From positions 21,451,563 through 21,515,562 of the forward strand of contig NC_079971.1 in assembly GCF_029852145.1 (NCBI RefSeq): a DNA stretch of 64,000 bases, in the 5' to 3' direction. The translations under genes were made by a program, and so were the position numbers. The notes beneath the pieces were generated by a model. That model worked only from the letters and a program-made list of their open reading frames with translations. It was not told the origin of the DNA and made no database searches. Of the stretch, positions 35,641 through 48,805 are shown one piece after another. Numbering within the stretch: position 1 is the first letter of the stretch; the number at the start of each line of letters is the position of its first letter. Origin of the DNA: Microplitis mediator (Eukaryota; Arthropoda; Insecta; Hymenoptera; Braconidae).

Positions 35641-35832
35641 CACAGAAAAAAAAGATATCTTGAGTCAAGAAAATATTTTGTAAGATAAACGTTTTCGGAA
35701 ACCAAGTCTAGATTTTTTTGAGCTAATAATCTTGGTCAGAGATTTCTATTTTTTCTGAAAAAATTAAGTTTTTCAAAAACTATATTCTAGAATCAAGAAT
35801 ATTTACTTTTAGTGGAGAATTTTTTTTCTGTG
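35641..35832. mobile_element. CACAGAAAAAAAAGATATC MITE
   Basis: It starts CACAGAAAAAAAAGATATCT and ends AATTTTTTTTCTGTG, flanked by TG on both sides. The interior contains inverted TTGAGTCAAGAAAATATTTT-type words. It is 192 bp. Confidence 0.75.
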
Positions 35833-36414
35833 TGGTAGCGTAAACTTACATTGGTTTTTTTTTTTACAGTGTATATTTAATCGTAAGACTTATCATGAAA
35901 GGATATACTTTGATCAAGCAATCTATTCTCAGTAATTTTAACGATTCTAAACAAAATCTATCTCATTAAAACGGCATTCATCTTATCAAAACACACAATT
36001 AAGAAACTCAACTTATGTGTTGTTAATTTTTCCAGTGAAATAATATAAAAAGAGATAAAGTTAAGAATTTAAACGGCATTGTTTTCACATCTTGAAATCG
36101 GATAGACCGCACGTTCCTCACCATACAATGGGCTCATATATACATATATACATTTACATACTTAAAGACTAGTTTACAAAGTCAAGACTATAGTTTCCAG
36201 ATACTGAGGATGACTTGGCGTATCTTTGCCAATTTAAATTCGAATTCCAATCTTTGTACTAAATCAACCAAGTCATTCCTTCCACTCTGATGGTACTTCT
36301 TAACCCATAATAACAATAATAAAGATAACTCATTTGTGACCTTATAATTCGACCTCTGTTTCAACAAACTTGAGCTTCGGACAACGAAAATTTAAGTCTT
36401 TATAAAAGTTTTAT

Positions 36415-38162
36415 ACACGGAGATTTTATAGTAAAAGTTAAATTCTATAGTAAAATTTTAACTGAATTCGATAGTAGTATATATCATTTAAATTATTAGA
36501 TAAACAATCTGAATTGTAGTATTAGATTTAGGTCTAAGAAGACTTAATTCAAAACTTCGATGAATCAAATAAGTCCATTTCAATATTATATAAATATATA
36601 AACCGAAAACAGTCAAATAGAGGCTTTCAAAGTTCAGAAACGATGAATGTACAGCTCAGATTTCGACGGATTCTCTATTAGAGTAATGTGGGGCAAGGGT
36701 GCGCAGTAGGTAAGAATGCAAACCCATGCACTTCAGTCCGAAATGAATGGGTTTGCGCAAACTTGCCCCACATGACTAAAAATTGGAATAGTTTTTCTAC
36801 CCATATGGGAATAGTTTCTGTAAGCTATGAAATTGGTTTTCACAAACTTTATTGGTTTGCTATTTGTGTTAAATTTTTGCAATCGTCTATATTTGGTGAA
36901 TAAGACGTTTTGGATTGTTTAGTAACGCTGTATGGAGAAAATTTAATAGTAAAAGTTATCATCTAGTTATAGTAAAATTTTAAAACTGAATTCGATAGTA
37001 GTGAATATCACTTAAATTATTAGATAAACAATCTGAATTGTAGTATCTACCGACTATATGGCAAAACCTACAATTATTGATGATAATCAGAAATCATAAC
37101 TTTTATTATCTTAACTAATTATAACTGTTATCATGGAGGCCAGGAATTTTGCGTTAATTTAAAAACAATTAATGATTAGTGGTATGAAATTCTTTATATT
37201 ACGGGGAAAATATTGGTCTTATTAAAAAATTTTTCAAACAAAAGTTGTAGGAAATTTAATTTTCTAAAAAGATGTCTCTTATAATTTTTTCTTAGGACTA
37301 ATAAGAAAGCCGTAATTTCAAAATCAGAATTTTGATAGTTAACCAAATTTTGAATCATTCATTATGAATCTTAATTTTTGAATTACGATCAAAATAATGA
37401 TCGTATAAAAAAATCATAAGAGACATTTTTTTTAGAAAATTAAATTTCCTACAACTTTTGTTCAAAAACTTTTTCAATAAGACCAATATTTTCGCCGTAA
37501 TATCAAAAATTTGAACTACTCATTTTAAAAATAAGGCTAAAATCTTGTCTCTAGTTCTCAGCATCGTAATTCTTAATTACCTGATGGCAATAGTTACCAT
37601 CAGCCCAAATAATAATTACTGTCTAAACTAATAAAGAATTTAATTATCGGCGTTACAGTCAGAAGCTTGTCTACATGTAATTTTCTCTTTGTTCAACTGT
37701 GGATGTGATGAATTTCACTTAATACTTGGATGACTGCTATTTTGATGATCATACCCAATCATTTAAAGTTATTAATAACAGCTCCAATATTTTGAAAGTT
37801 TTATTATATTCGGACTTAAACGATTGTATTGTTACTTATTTTAATTATTTAAAGGACAAAATGGACATGGCTAAAATATGGATATAAATAAAGGATTTAA
37901 ATTTATATAAATTTATCCTATTTTTAGTTTAAGAATTTTTCCAACCTTGAATGGTAACAGTTACCATCTTCGATTGTCCCAATTATAATCTTTAATAGTT
38001 ACAATTAGCATCCGATAGTAATCGTCCCCACCATCAATTGTTACTGTTATCATTCCCAATGGTAAAACTAATTATTTTACCACTGAAAAATTTTCCTGCC
38101 ATTTCAAATAGTTGAAATTCAAAATTTAGTATCATAGATAGTATAATAAAATTTTCTCCGTG
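36415..38162 (+). mobile_element. A-B-A composite (B3 and A3)
   Basis: 36415-36523 is an end fragment of family A, 36560-36928 is a B copy, and 36931-38162 is a nearly full A copy with an H insertion. The B-A junction is the same as at 2687-2690, in inverted orientation. The conserved short A frame is interrupted by a stop before its YLDDC-equivalent start. Confidence 0.75.
37135..37552 (-). mobile_element. H-family MITE inside A3
   Basis: It is flanked by GTTATCAT and GTTCTCAG, degenerate 8-bp target copies. It lies at the same site within A as in A2 and A4. Confidence 0.8.
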
Positions 38163-41100
38163 TACCATTTAAGCTGATGTGGAAACTGGACTTGAAAAAT
38201 GTCTTGAGTCCAGGTGAAAACATCAACAAAAAAAAATAGATGAATAGTCCTGATAAATAGCGTACACAAGTAAAGTCAACAAGTGCTCACCCCTAAATTC
38301 GCGATAAGTTTCCAAAAAAATGTGTGTAAAGAATAGGTGAGGAAAGAATAAACTCCGTGAGCACAAGTTTAACAGATCGAGGCCAGGAGTTTAGGGATCC
38401 AGGTGAAAATAGGGGCGACGTTTAAAATTATAATTTTCACGGTTCACCCTTATTTGTGTGGCGTTGCATGACCTAAAGTATTTGCCGTGTCACTAAATAC
38501 GTCTTTAATGTCTCCAGAAAAAAGGAAAAAAATATATATCTTTTCCGGTTGTTTTTTTTTGTCGTATTTTATACTCATTGTTAACTCGCTTTGTGGTTAC
38601 GACACAATTTACCCCAATTTCACGTTTTACGCATATTGTAAATAACTTTGTTGACAGTTTACAAAATCAATTCGATTATTAATATTTTTTTTTCTTTTTT
38701 TTATTAAAGTCTTTTAAATCAGAAAACAAAATTATGGGCATCAATCCTGAATCTTGATTTCCAGATCTCGGATCTTCAAGTCTTTGATATATACGTTGCC
38801 TTATACAAAATATAATATTATTGATGATTAGTCATTTTTGAGACGAGAAAAGATACATAAAAAAAGTAAAGTTACCACGCCTTTATACTTCGACTCAGGT
38901 TATAAGGAATTCAAGATTTAGGACACAATGACGATGACTTGGATCTAAATTTTTTTTGGTTTTAATTCAAGCCACTATTTGTGATCAAAGACTATTACGT
39001 AGGTACAAAATGTATATATATATTTTAAATTAATACATTTCCTAACATAATATGAAGGATAAAATGATAAGTAACTTTGGGACGGATTTTTTAAGAAGAT
39101 GATTTATTGGATTTTCGATTGGTTCAACTGTTTTTTGGGCAACAGCTTTTGGGAAGATGACTTGATAAAAACTGTTTGTTTTAATAAGTCAAAATTTCCG
39201 ACTTTCAACGAGAATTCCTGAGTTACTTAGAAATAAGCCCACGACAGTCTACAAACAAACAGAGTGTCAGGAAACTTGTCAGACAGTAGATGTTTCTAAA
39301 AATATGATGAGAGCAGCTCTCGCTTCCAACGCGGTAGAGATGTTTATAACTTTACAGAAAACCGTGTGGGTTTTTTTTAAATTTTACTTAAAAGGCTTGA
39401 AGGAGATGATGAGTCTCTGTTTTTAAGACGTCGTTCGTAACAGCGTGAGTTAAAGACTTTATAGGTACCAAAATGAGTGAGTGAATTTCTTTAGTCCGAT
39501 GCCGGAGTCTTAATGAGATAATTCGAATGCGCATGCGATATTTGTTGTTCTTTGGTTACTCTTTTCTGTAATCAGTCAGCAAAGTGCGTAATATACTTTT
39601 TTTTAAAGTTTGTGTACTTATTGCTCCACCAATAGGAAACTGGGAGTATAAGAAAATGCATCATCCAATTTGTCGAAATTCCTGATGGTCTTAATTTGTC
39701 GGGAATAAGACTTAATTTAGTTTGGCTGACTGGGATTAAATGATTGTCATTTAGTTTAATTGCCAATCATGATGTGCATTATAATTTGAAATCCACGACG
39801 CCGGTGAAGTTGATCCAGCAAAACATGGAACAACTTTAAGATCGATCCTTTAATGGGAATTTGGGGATGATTTCCTTAGAAGGTGATCTAGGGTACAAAC
39901 TGATTGGTGGTTTCTGTATGTTAAGCTATTGGTAAATAGATGCAGATATAAATAAATTGAATGAGGGTCTGAATCTTTAGAAGGGCATCATAACGAAGAA
40001 GCACAAAAGCAGGCGAGAGATCAAGAAATATAAATGCTTGAAAGGAATGGTGAAGATTGTAATAAGAAGCGAGACGTAGACTGGTCGCATTCCAAGGGCC
40101 ACCAAGAAGAAGAAGAATAAGAATAAGAATAAGAAGATCGAGACCTGCTGACGAAGCTCATTGAACCAACGTACTCAGGGATACCCAGGCTAAAGGGAGC
40201 AAGAAAATTATAAAGAAGATCAAGAAGAAGAAGAGAAAGAAGTTGTTGTGGTAGAAGTAGTGGAGAGACAACACGACAAAAGATAATCACAAACGGGTGA
40301 TTACAACATTAATAAGCAAATGAGCCTCAAGGCGGGTTAAATAATATCGACCAATGGTAAAGCGTGGGCGTAATATAAGGCGGAGCATCTGATCTGGAAC
40401 CTGCCACTTGGCAACGGTTAATCCTCGTTTGTGGAAGGTAGAAGCTTACTCCCACCGGCGCAAGTGTGTTCTCAAGTTTGTAACAACTGCCCTCACTTTT
40501 GCGCATCCACACTCATCTGGTATACCGCGATTTATATGCCGCGAGTACTCGTGCTAGCATAATTATTTTTAAGAAGTAGAAGCTGAATTAAACGTGGGTA
40601 CTACGAGTGGGGGGGCATGACTTTCTGAGTGTGGTAACTGGAGTAGGAGAATGAATTTATACGGTCACATGTGCTTTCGTTTGGCTCTACATACTTCTAT
40701 ACCAGTTATGGATGTGTGGACAACAGAGAAAGAGATAGGATTGAGCATCCATTCGTTTGGAGATGCACCGATCCACCCGAGAGCCAAGCAGAGCTCATTT
40801 GAATGGGATATACCACAGCGATAATGTACGTTTATAATGCGTATTATATACGATATACAGATTAACATGACTCAATAATGCATTACAACAACTGAAACAA
40901 CTGAGCCAACTACAACAGGATTCACTTTGTTTTTTATTTCTATACTTATATATTTAATTATAATTATTAATATTGGTATACTTTTGTACATAAACTTTAA
41001 CGGTTACCATAAGTTATGAAAACAGTGATTCGAATTGTTAACGGAAAGGATTAATCGAGCCAGTTGAATGGGATTAATGACTAATGAATAGACCGAATCA

Positions 41101-41390
41101 TTTCATTTCATTCAGTTGATTCTAAATGGCCATTGTTCCAAAAGTATTGCTTCTGAAAACAGTAATTATCGTCAGTTCTGGTGAGCATTCTATAGGTAAT
41201 ACGGTCATTCCTACAAAGAAATTGATTCCAAAGTATCAAATCCTGTTTCAAAATGGCTTATAATCTTCTTCGGTAGCATTTGGTTGATGCTAATCCTACA
41301 CGGAAAAAGTATTCGCGCTTGAAATGCTATGGTGTCATAGTAAAGTCGGGCCATGATGGTCACCTGGCGGAAATTGAAACAAACACACGG
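38163..41390. other. Low-repeat spacer of moderate composition; no gene recognised
   Basis: This stretch has fewer repeats and less AT bias than average, especially 40000-40860 (AAGAAG-rich at 40105-40140 and 40215-40245). Frames such as 40021-40290 (minus) are S/L/Y low complexity from the AAGAAG run. Untranslated exons or regulatory DNA are possible but not demonstrated. Confidence 0.35.
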
Positions 41391-42041
41391 AGAAAAATAT
41401 TGTCAGAATGACCATCCAATGTATCTTCGAATGACGTTTCATCAGAATAACGATTCGGTTACTTTATTTAAGGATACTTACATGTTCACTTAATAGTCTA
41501 TAGTATCATTAAAGTAATGATATGTATTTGGTTTAGGATAAGTATTCATTTATTAATTCAAAAAAACGATAAATAATATTTGTAAACTTATCGCGTTACT
41601 AATTCCAAAAGGACATATTTTTATACGCCCTTTTGGCTTTAAGAAAACTTTCTAAAGCCAAAAAGGCTTATAATTTTTTCTTCACTGCCAATAGTTTTGT
41701 AGACTTATATGATAGTTAAAATATTTTTACCTATTTTCGGCTTGCGGACTTTATGTACATACGAAAATTACTATGGCCACAGTATAATTGACAACGAGTA
41801 TGTCCCAAATTGCTGTGACTATTTCAAATTTCACTATGGCCATAGTAATTTTTACATGTGCTTACTTCAATTTTCGTCAGGTAGCCAACATGGTCCAGCT
41901 TTACTACACACTGAAAAAAAGTACTAACTATTACCATCTTGCAATAGGGAATGATAACCATATTGTATGTGATTATCACTATCATGTTTTTATGTTGATT
42001 ATTCGTTTCTCGTACAGTAACATTTACTATTGCGGATAGTA

Positions 42042-42166
42042 TTCTCTAAACATGAATTAGTGAAAATAGTGAAAATAAGTGAATATTCACTAATTCCAAA
42101 AAGTGGTACGATTGGCACTTTGAATTAGTGAATATTCACTTATTTCACTAATTCATGTTTAGAGAG
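42042..42166. mobile_element. Near-perfect foldback G1 with TA flanks
   Basis: The two halves (TTCTCTAAACATGAATTAGT... and its complement) pair over about 55 bp each around a short spacer containing GTGGTACGATTGGC. TA lies on both sides. It would form a long hairpin. Confidence 0.85.
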
Positions 42167-42300
42167 TAATAGTTACCGTCTAGATAGTAATATTTCTTAC
42201 TCTCTAAATTTGAAACAGTGAAAACCACTGAAAAATAGTATTTGGATACACTGTGTACATGTGTAATAGTGTATACATGTACACTATTTCACAGCTATAC

Positions 42301-42440
42301 TCTCTAAACATGAATAAGTGAAATAAGTGAATATTCACTAATTCTGAGTGCCAACCAAACCACTTTTTGAAATTAGTGGTTCGGTTTGCACTTGGAATTA
42401 GTGAATATTCACTTATTTTCACTTATTCATGTTTAGAGAG
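42301..42440. mobile_element. Near-perfect foldback G2 with TA flanks
   Basis: The ends CTCTCTAAACATGAATAAGT are inverted, with the same AGTGAATATTCACTAATTC word as G1. TA lies on both sides. The centre is AACCACTTTTTGAAATTAGTGGTT. It lies 134 bp from G1; a third partial end (CTCTCTAAATTTGAAACAG) lies at 42201. Confidence 0.85.
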
Positions 42441-42909
42441 TAATAAGGATACCACTTAGTATACGTATAGCTGTGAAATAGTGAATAGTTATTGTTTCAG
42501 ATTGAGATTATATTTGAAAAATTTGTAAATTTGGCCTACTGAGATAGTAATGATTATCATCTCGGATAAGAATGCTTACCATCTTCAATAAGAAAAGTTA
42601 ACATAAAAGAATGAGAATCTTTAAAATGTAAAGATGGAATAGTTACATCGTTAAGATGGGAATATTACCACTTTTTTTGTATGACACCATATCATTTCCT
42701 ACATCGTAACGGTGATCAAGCTTTGGGAAGAAATACCGAGTAATATTGTGGATTCTAGTAGTTTAGAAGTTTTAAAAGCAAAGTGTTTGATTATTTCTCA
42801 AATCTAGATAATTAGTCTGGACTTCATTCTGTTCAAGGTTGAGCCTCTTTATTACTGTCTTAAAATTATTAGTTGAATCAAAACGAATCTAATCAAATCG
42901 AATCAAGTG

Positions 42910-43133
42910 AGCTCCGTCACACTGTATTTCTTTGTTAATATTCTAGTTTTTTACGTTATCTCATATTACTTTATTGCATCTTAAATATTTACCGTACCAT
43001 TGAAAGCAATAAGCTACTTCTATAACCATATTATGTACTCAAGTTTATAACCTTATATATTCATTCGTATGTAATCAATCTGTAATTGAAATTGCCATTT
43101 CACCTGTGCCTTGGCATAAAATAAACAAAATCT
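42910..43133 (+). repeat. Probable LINE 3' UTR fragment
   Basis: The tail GTGCCTTGGCATAAAATAAA followed by CAAAATC parallels the 3' end of the LINE at 12228 (GCCTTGGCATATATTTCTAA, then TAAA repeats). No coding part is preserved, so the call rests on the tail. Confidence 0.5.
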
Positions 43134-43582
43134 AAGATTTCAAATGAATAATTTCTCCATGTAAAAAGTAATAAGTAAGCCCCTTTTTGGCTGTATTCAA
43201 CGAATACTAAGCAGTGTCCTAAAGAAGGGACCCCGAAATATTAATAGCGTTAAGCGTTAACTTGATAAACGGAAATTAATAAATATATCACGATTGCTGT
43301 TAACTAAACGTGAGAAAGGAAGTATCACGAGGACACGGTAGAGTAGAGTGAGTGCGGAAGAGAGTCAGTTATATATTCTACGAGTTTTAAAAACGTATCA
43401 TAAGATATAAAATAAAAATGAGTAAGATAAAGGGGAATGCGTAGAGCTAAAGTTTGAGGGTGGAGATGCCTCGCCTTAATCTCTTAAAGCCCGAATTAGG
43501 CTTCTCGGCGCACCCTTTCCTGCATTTGAACAGTTCTTCATAGCAATACCAACAATCTTTAAAATATACGTACTTATACATC

Positions 43583-43583
<1 letters not shown>

Positions 43584-43670
<87 letters not shown>
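43584..43670. repeat. (TA)n microsatellite
   Basis: About 43 uninterrupted TA units. Frames reading YIYIYI here are artefacts. Confidence 0.95.
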
Positions 43671-43672
<2 letters not shown>

Positions 43673-43899
43673 CTAAAGTAAAGTAACATAAGTAAATATA
43701 AGAACTCGTTAACCGGAAGCTGACCATTACCGGGAAACTTAATAGTCCGTGAAAACAATAGAATTACATTGGATCGAATATATAAAAATTGTTTCGTTTT
43801 ACACTTATATATACATAAGCTCGTACTTTATCTTACTAAATTGTTGTATTCTTATTTGATAATATATATATCTACATAATGTACATTTATTGCGTACTT

Positions 43900-46150
43900 T
43901 AGTAGTTAACAAATACTTTAAGGAAATTAGCTTCTCTAAGAGGGATATGAGTCAACCGGGTAATCGTTTTGTCGTGCAATTGTTAACCAGTTAAATATCT
44001 TCAACAAATATATAAATAAAATAAATATATACTCCATTCAATGAGTAAACCCTGAGTGTAATTTAAAACCAGTGAATGGTCAATTACCCAAAAAACTAAA
44101 AAATAAATGCCACCTTGTGTTACAAAGACACAGATGGACTCGCACACAAGTATAAGGCTGCATATATTAAGTGAAAGAAACAACACCGGACACCGGACAC
44201 GTATAGTTTCTAGCCAGTTCAATCTACGGATGTTGTCTTGTTGGTCATCGACAGTATCCAGTACCAATACTAAGGCCCAGTTCCAGTGTGTGTACGTTAA
44301 CAGACACACAGAGACACTAGCTGCTGGAGCTACTGAACCTTGTGTTGGAAGCCAGCAATGTTGGGGTACACATCGCGTTGTCTGATCATCCTCGGCCTAA
44401 TGAAGCCTGGTTTATCTTGAAGGCTTCGATTCTCAGTATAGTAAACCCCGTACCCCACATACACAACATGATGGTGGTAGAGCACACCTCCGTGGTGGTG
44501 CTAGCCACCAGGTTATTCGTACATCCTCGAACAAAAGTCCCAGTAATCAGAATGATCAATAAGCTGATTCTGAAGGAGCCAATTCTGCTGGCTACCATCG
44601 GCCCAGATGCAGGTGTCCAGTCAAATTAAGGATTCTTGGATTTTCCTCTTATGGATCGGACTATTTGGGATGAACAATTGATAAATTGATGGTAGACTTG
44701 TGCTAATTAAGTGTAATAATGCTTCTAATGAATGTCATAAGCTGTAATTGGTCAAGGAATCTTTTGGTGGATAGACGTTGATTAGGTTTGTTAGCAGGTT
44801 TGGTGATGAATTGAGTGAGGAATGAAAGGGAATTGAAATGGTTTTTAGTGGTGGCTGTACGTGGCTGAGGCCACCCAAAGCACTGGGGAGAGAGAGGTGG
44901 GCACTCGCGCGCGCTGGTTTCGCGGGCTCCCGATGATCACGGGGACTGGGGGACGAAGATATACGTATACAAGTGGATAGCTGGAGGACGATAGGGAAGG
45001 ACGAGGGGTAAAGGAGTTAAGGATACGCGCAAAAGGGTACAAGGGTAAGGTGGAAGAAGAGTGAATCCATGATGTTAATTTTAACTTAATTAAGGCTTAA
45101 TTGAGAGAAAACATTATACTTCGTGGCCGTGACATTGCCGGGGATAGTTTTTTTTATCTCTCTCTAGTGCTCGGGCTTGACTGGTGGACCTGTATCTGTT
45201 TTGCTGTTGAGGGCTTGTGCCCATCTGCAACGCAAATACGGATTTGAAATTTCAAAAATCTTGTGCCTTGTACTGTTGGTGTATGAGAGAGATAAATTAA
45301 CTGAGGATATACACGCGCGCCTTTGGTAGTTGTCTTCTCGTGAGCTCGTGGTCAATTAGACGTCCCTCGGACTCTGTCTACGCTTTTCCAATGAGAAAGA
45401 CTAGCCCACCAAGCAGGATTCTCGACAGGCTGTTTTGTTAATTCGAGATGCCTTTATGGTGTATTTATTTTTAAATCAAAATTATGTCGGTTGTTGATTA
45501 GGAGTTTTCTTAGGAAAAATCTAAATGTAAAATGCATCTTTTATTACTTTCCGCACTTCAGTATAGCTTAGAAAAACAGTTATTTATATACTTTTAGCTG
45601 TAGAATGACTATTTTAAAATTACCATACGGTAATTGGCTCGCGTTTTATCGCCAAGAATGTGGAAACGAAACGTCACTGTCGACAAAAAAGCAAATTGCT
45701 GTTTAAAAACATCAGCTTTCATTGGCTGTGATAAAATTTTCAATAGACGCGTTTTTGGTACATGGCCTGAAACCATTAGAAATGATCAATTGAATTATAA
45801 TTTTTGATCAAGGTCATGAAAAATGTGATTTAAAGCTACGATTTGAACTTTTTATGAATTCAAAAATGAAAATTTGAACCCAGGTTTAAAAAGTTGCATT
45901 TTTGGTGAACAAAAAAATGACGTTATTTTAAATCAGATACATGTTATTTGATTGTAGCTCCATTTCTGAGTGTCGATTTCGTACCGTGGGTGAAGAATGA
46001 GAGTAAGAAGAAGGTAAAAAAAAAAAAAAATAACAGAGCGTTGGATGTTGACTGTACGTGTGGCGATCGACCTGGGTCAATCGATTGTTTTCTTGTCCTT
46101 TTTTCCACTTCGCGGAGACCAGCTATCCGAGATCAGAATTAAGACCTACC
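43900..46150. other. Less AT-rich island; possible promoter or 5' exons
   Basis: The composition is the most balanced in the window, especially 44100-44640 and 44840-45060, which has CG-rich bits such as CTCGCGCGCGCTGGTTTCGC at 44904-44923. A minus-strand frame at 44598-44386 starts with a signal-peptide-like segment (ISLLIILITGTFVRG) but has no good donor, known domain or partner exon. Overlapping plus-strand frames exist at 44107-44385 and 44342-44629. I cannot choose between 5' UTR exons, an unrecognised gene and regulatory DNA. Confidence 0.3.
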
Positions 46151-46741
46151 GCCGTTTATTCTCAAGCTCTCATTCGAGTAAAACTTGATGCTCTTTTTAT
46201 TTATATTTAAATAAAACAAAGCAGAAACAGAAACAGAAACAGAAAACCAAAACATATAACATACAAACGAATTTATCTATCATAAATTAGATTATATATT
46301 ATCATTTATTGGCTCATTTATCGTATGCATAACTCATAATTGAAATATATATATATTATAAATAATGATAAAAAAGATTAGGAAAAATGTTAAATTGTTA
46401 TTTGTTGAAAACTATTTGTGCATATATGTATATATGTATATATATATATATTGGATCGCTGATATAACCTCGTGGGAGAATCGGATGATCGTTATTGATG
46501 CAGACAAAACAATTGTCGGAATAACTATGGGGATCGCTTTAATTTCTTCAATATACCCTCACTGAATATACGAGGACGCTCTTTGTATGCTATATTGTGC
46601 ATATACGTATATATATATCATCAAGTCTTGTATATAAGTTTATTGAAGTTTAAGTTTGAGTGAGTGAAATGGAATATAAACGTTTATGTTTTGTATTCTT
46701 TAAGGCATATACTCCCGCATTTATACATATATGTATAAATG

Positions 46742-46744
<3 letters not shown>

Positions 46745-46804
<60 letters not shown>
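46745..46804. repeat. (TA)n microsatellite
   Basis: About 28 TA units preceded by TATG/TACA variants from 46726. Confidence 0.93.
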
Positions 46805-46809
<5 letters not shown>

Positions 46810-47088
46810 TGATGGTGTTTTGAGAATTCGATTACGTTCTGCGAATCGATCGATTCGGTATACCACGGAATAAAATCACGAATGAGAAATCACGAGGTCT
46901 TTAATGATCTCTTTCTTTGTTTTTTTAAATTTTATTATTTTTTTATTTTTATTAACGTACTTTTTAAAATAAAAATTAGGACCACACAGGATTGTATAAT
47001 TTTAATATTCAAAGTCAGTTGATTTTATTTTCCATAGTTGGTTCTAGGAGATTCAAATTTTTGGGAATCGTAGAAGTGTTGATTTTGA

Positions 47089-47324
47089 CCAGGGAAAAAA
47101 AAGTTCATGTCTGACCATATATGATCATATATGAGCATTCATATAAGGTCATATATGAAAATTGGTCATGTCTGATCATACATGAATAGTGTATAAGTTA
47201 GAAGAAATTTTTTTACCTTTAAATATGGTCATATATGAACATGTATGACTCATATATAAACATATATGATCTTATATGGTCATTTCTAATTATATATAGC
47301 CAGATATGAACTTTTTTCCCGGGG
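47089..47324. mobile_element. MITE with GGGAAAAAAGTTCATATCTG ends
   Basis: The left end CCAGGGAAAAAAAAGTTCAT and the right end, read inward, CCCGGGAAAAAAGTTCATAT are inverted repeats. The interior is a mosaic of CATATATGATCATATATG words, the same word type as the larger field that follows at 47.4-48.3 kb. Confidence 0.75.
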
Positions 47325-47399
47325 ATGTAATTAAAATAAATTTTTTAAACAATTATGTTAATTACAAAAACTATTCATATTTTAATGTCCGAAGTTTAT

Positions 47400-48285
47400 G
47401 AATCCTGTTAACAATGAATAATATATAGTCATATATGAAATTTAACATATATACTATATATGATCCATATATGTTCAGATGCAGAGCATGGGTAATCCAT
47501 ATCTCAGATATATCCATATATAGAGCATATATGGCACATATCTGAATCATATATGATCCATAAATTATATATGATCCATGAATCATTTATGATGTTTTAT
47601 GATATATGTATGAAGCATATATGATTTATGAATCATATATGCTTCACATATGTGTCATATACGCTCTATAAATTGGTATACATCACATGTGGATTATGTA
47701 TGCTCTGTATCTGGGCATATATGGATTATATGTATCATATATTTATGGTAAACTTCATATATGACCATAAATCATATATGATGCTCTATGATATTTATTT
47801 TTTCAAATAAAAAATAGGACTACACAAGGTTATTTAATTTTAATATTCATACTCAGTTCATATCGTTTTCAATATTTGGTTCCAGAGATTAAAAATTTTG
47901 ACATTGATCTTACTAAATTTTTATTTTAGTTTTCAGTTTATTAAAAAAAATCGACATTTTAAAAATTTCTTAATGAAGGAATCACATTAGGTCATATATG
48001 AAAATTGACTATATATGCTTCATATATGTAGTGCGTATGATCTATATGTGAGTCATATATACTTATATGTAGGCTATATATGATCTATGAATCATATATA
48101 ATGCTCCATAATATATATAAAACATATATGATCTATAATATGTGTGAAGCATCTATGATCCATAATATATATGAGGCATATATGATCCATGATATATATG
48201 AAGTATATATGATCCATGGTATGTTTGAAGCATATATGATCCATAATATATATAAAACATATATGATCTATATATAGAGCAAGGA
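47400..48285. repeat. Word field of CATATATGATCCATAATATA motifs
   Basis: Many CATATATGATCCAT, CATATATGAAG and related words occur in two blocks (47420-47795 and 47985-48285), separated by about 190 bp of ordinary DNA that resembles 46925-47050 (a TTTAATATTCA..CTCAGTT..TTTTC match). The second block reads as a 30-bp quasi-tandem repeat near 48095-48265, which explains the MIHNIYEAYMI-type frame. Confidence 0.75.
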
Positions 48286-48709
48286 TGGATTAAAGTTTTA
48301 CAAAAAAATAGTTTAAGAATAATTTTTAATTGATTTTAAATAAAAATGTTAATTTGATTATTTTTTAAACTTTTATTGGGATTTAGATGAGAATTTGCGT
48401 TTCAGAAAATTTTAACCTTTTGTCTAATAAATATATCTAAGAATATCATTTTTAAATATTTATTACAGCCAATGTCTCATACAAAATTGTTTTTATAAAA
48501 ATTTAAGTAGAAAAATTTTTTGAAAAACAAAATAATTATGAGTTATTGAACCAATAAAATATTTAAAAAAAAATTTTATCATAGTTTTTATGGCGCTCTA
48601 TCCGTTATTTGTATTTAATGATTTTCTTTTCCTTTTCATTTATTTATAATTACATTTAATAGCCGGGAACTAGCAACGATAAAAAAAAATAATAAACTAT
48701 TTAAAGAAC

Positions 48710-48720
48710 TTTATATATTA
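48710..48720 (+). promoter_or_regulatory. Candidate TATA box of EB-module gene
   Basis: TTTATATATTA lies 86 nt upstream of the ATG at 48806, leaving room for a short leader. The AT-rich background makes chance occurrence likely. Confidence 0.35.
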
Positions 48721-48805
48721 ACTGTACACCAAATTCGAGGATTGTGAGCTAGAGTACTAAACTGGTTAATAATTTAAAAAATAAATAACAATTTCATATC
48801 CAAAA

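Larger units (their letters stand above)
41391..42680. repeat. Word field of TTACCATC/GATGGTAA motifs with foldbacks inside
   Basis: It starts with CACACGGAGAAAAATATT (like the family A terminus) and CACACTGAAAAAAAGTAC at 41909. Irregular repeats of ACTATTACCATC, GATAATCATTA and relatives follow, up to 'atattaccactttttttgta' near 42670. The foldbacks at 42042 and 42301 lie inside it. Confidence 0.5.

Noticed and set aside
40021..40290. 89-codon minus-strand frame rich in S, Y and L
   Set aside because: It is caused by an AAGAAG/AATAAG run on the plus strand and has no domain.
44386..44598. Minus-strand 70-codon frame with a signal-peptide-like N-terminus
   Set aside because: The start is preceded by an in-frame stop and the hydrophobic segment is plausible, but there is no known domain, no good splice donor or partner exon, and overlapping frames are equally open on the other strand because the region is less AT-rich.
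47371..48277. Frames with repeated MIHNIYEAYM-type units
   Set aside because: They translate the CATATATGATCCATAATATA words; the unit length and content follow the DNA repeat.
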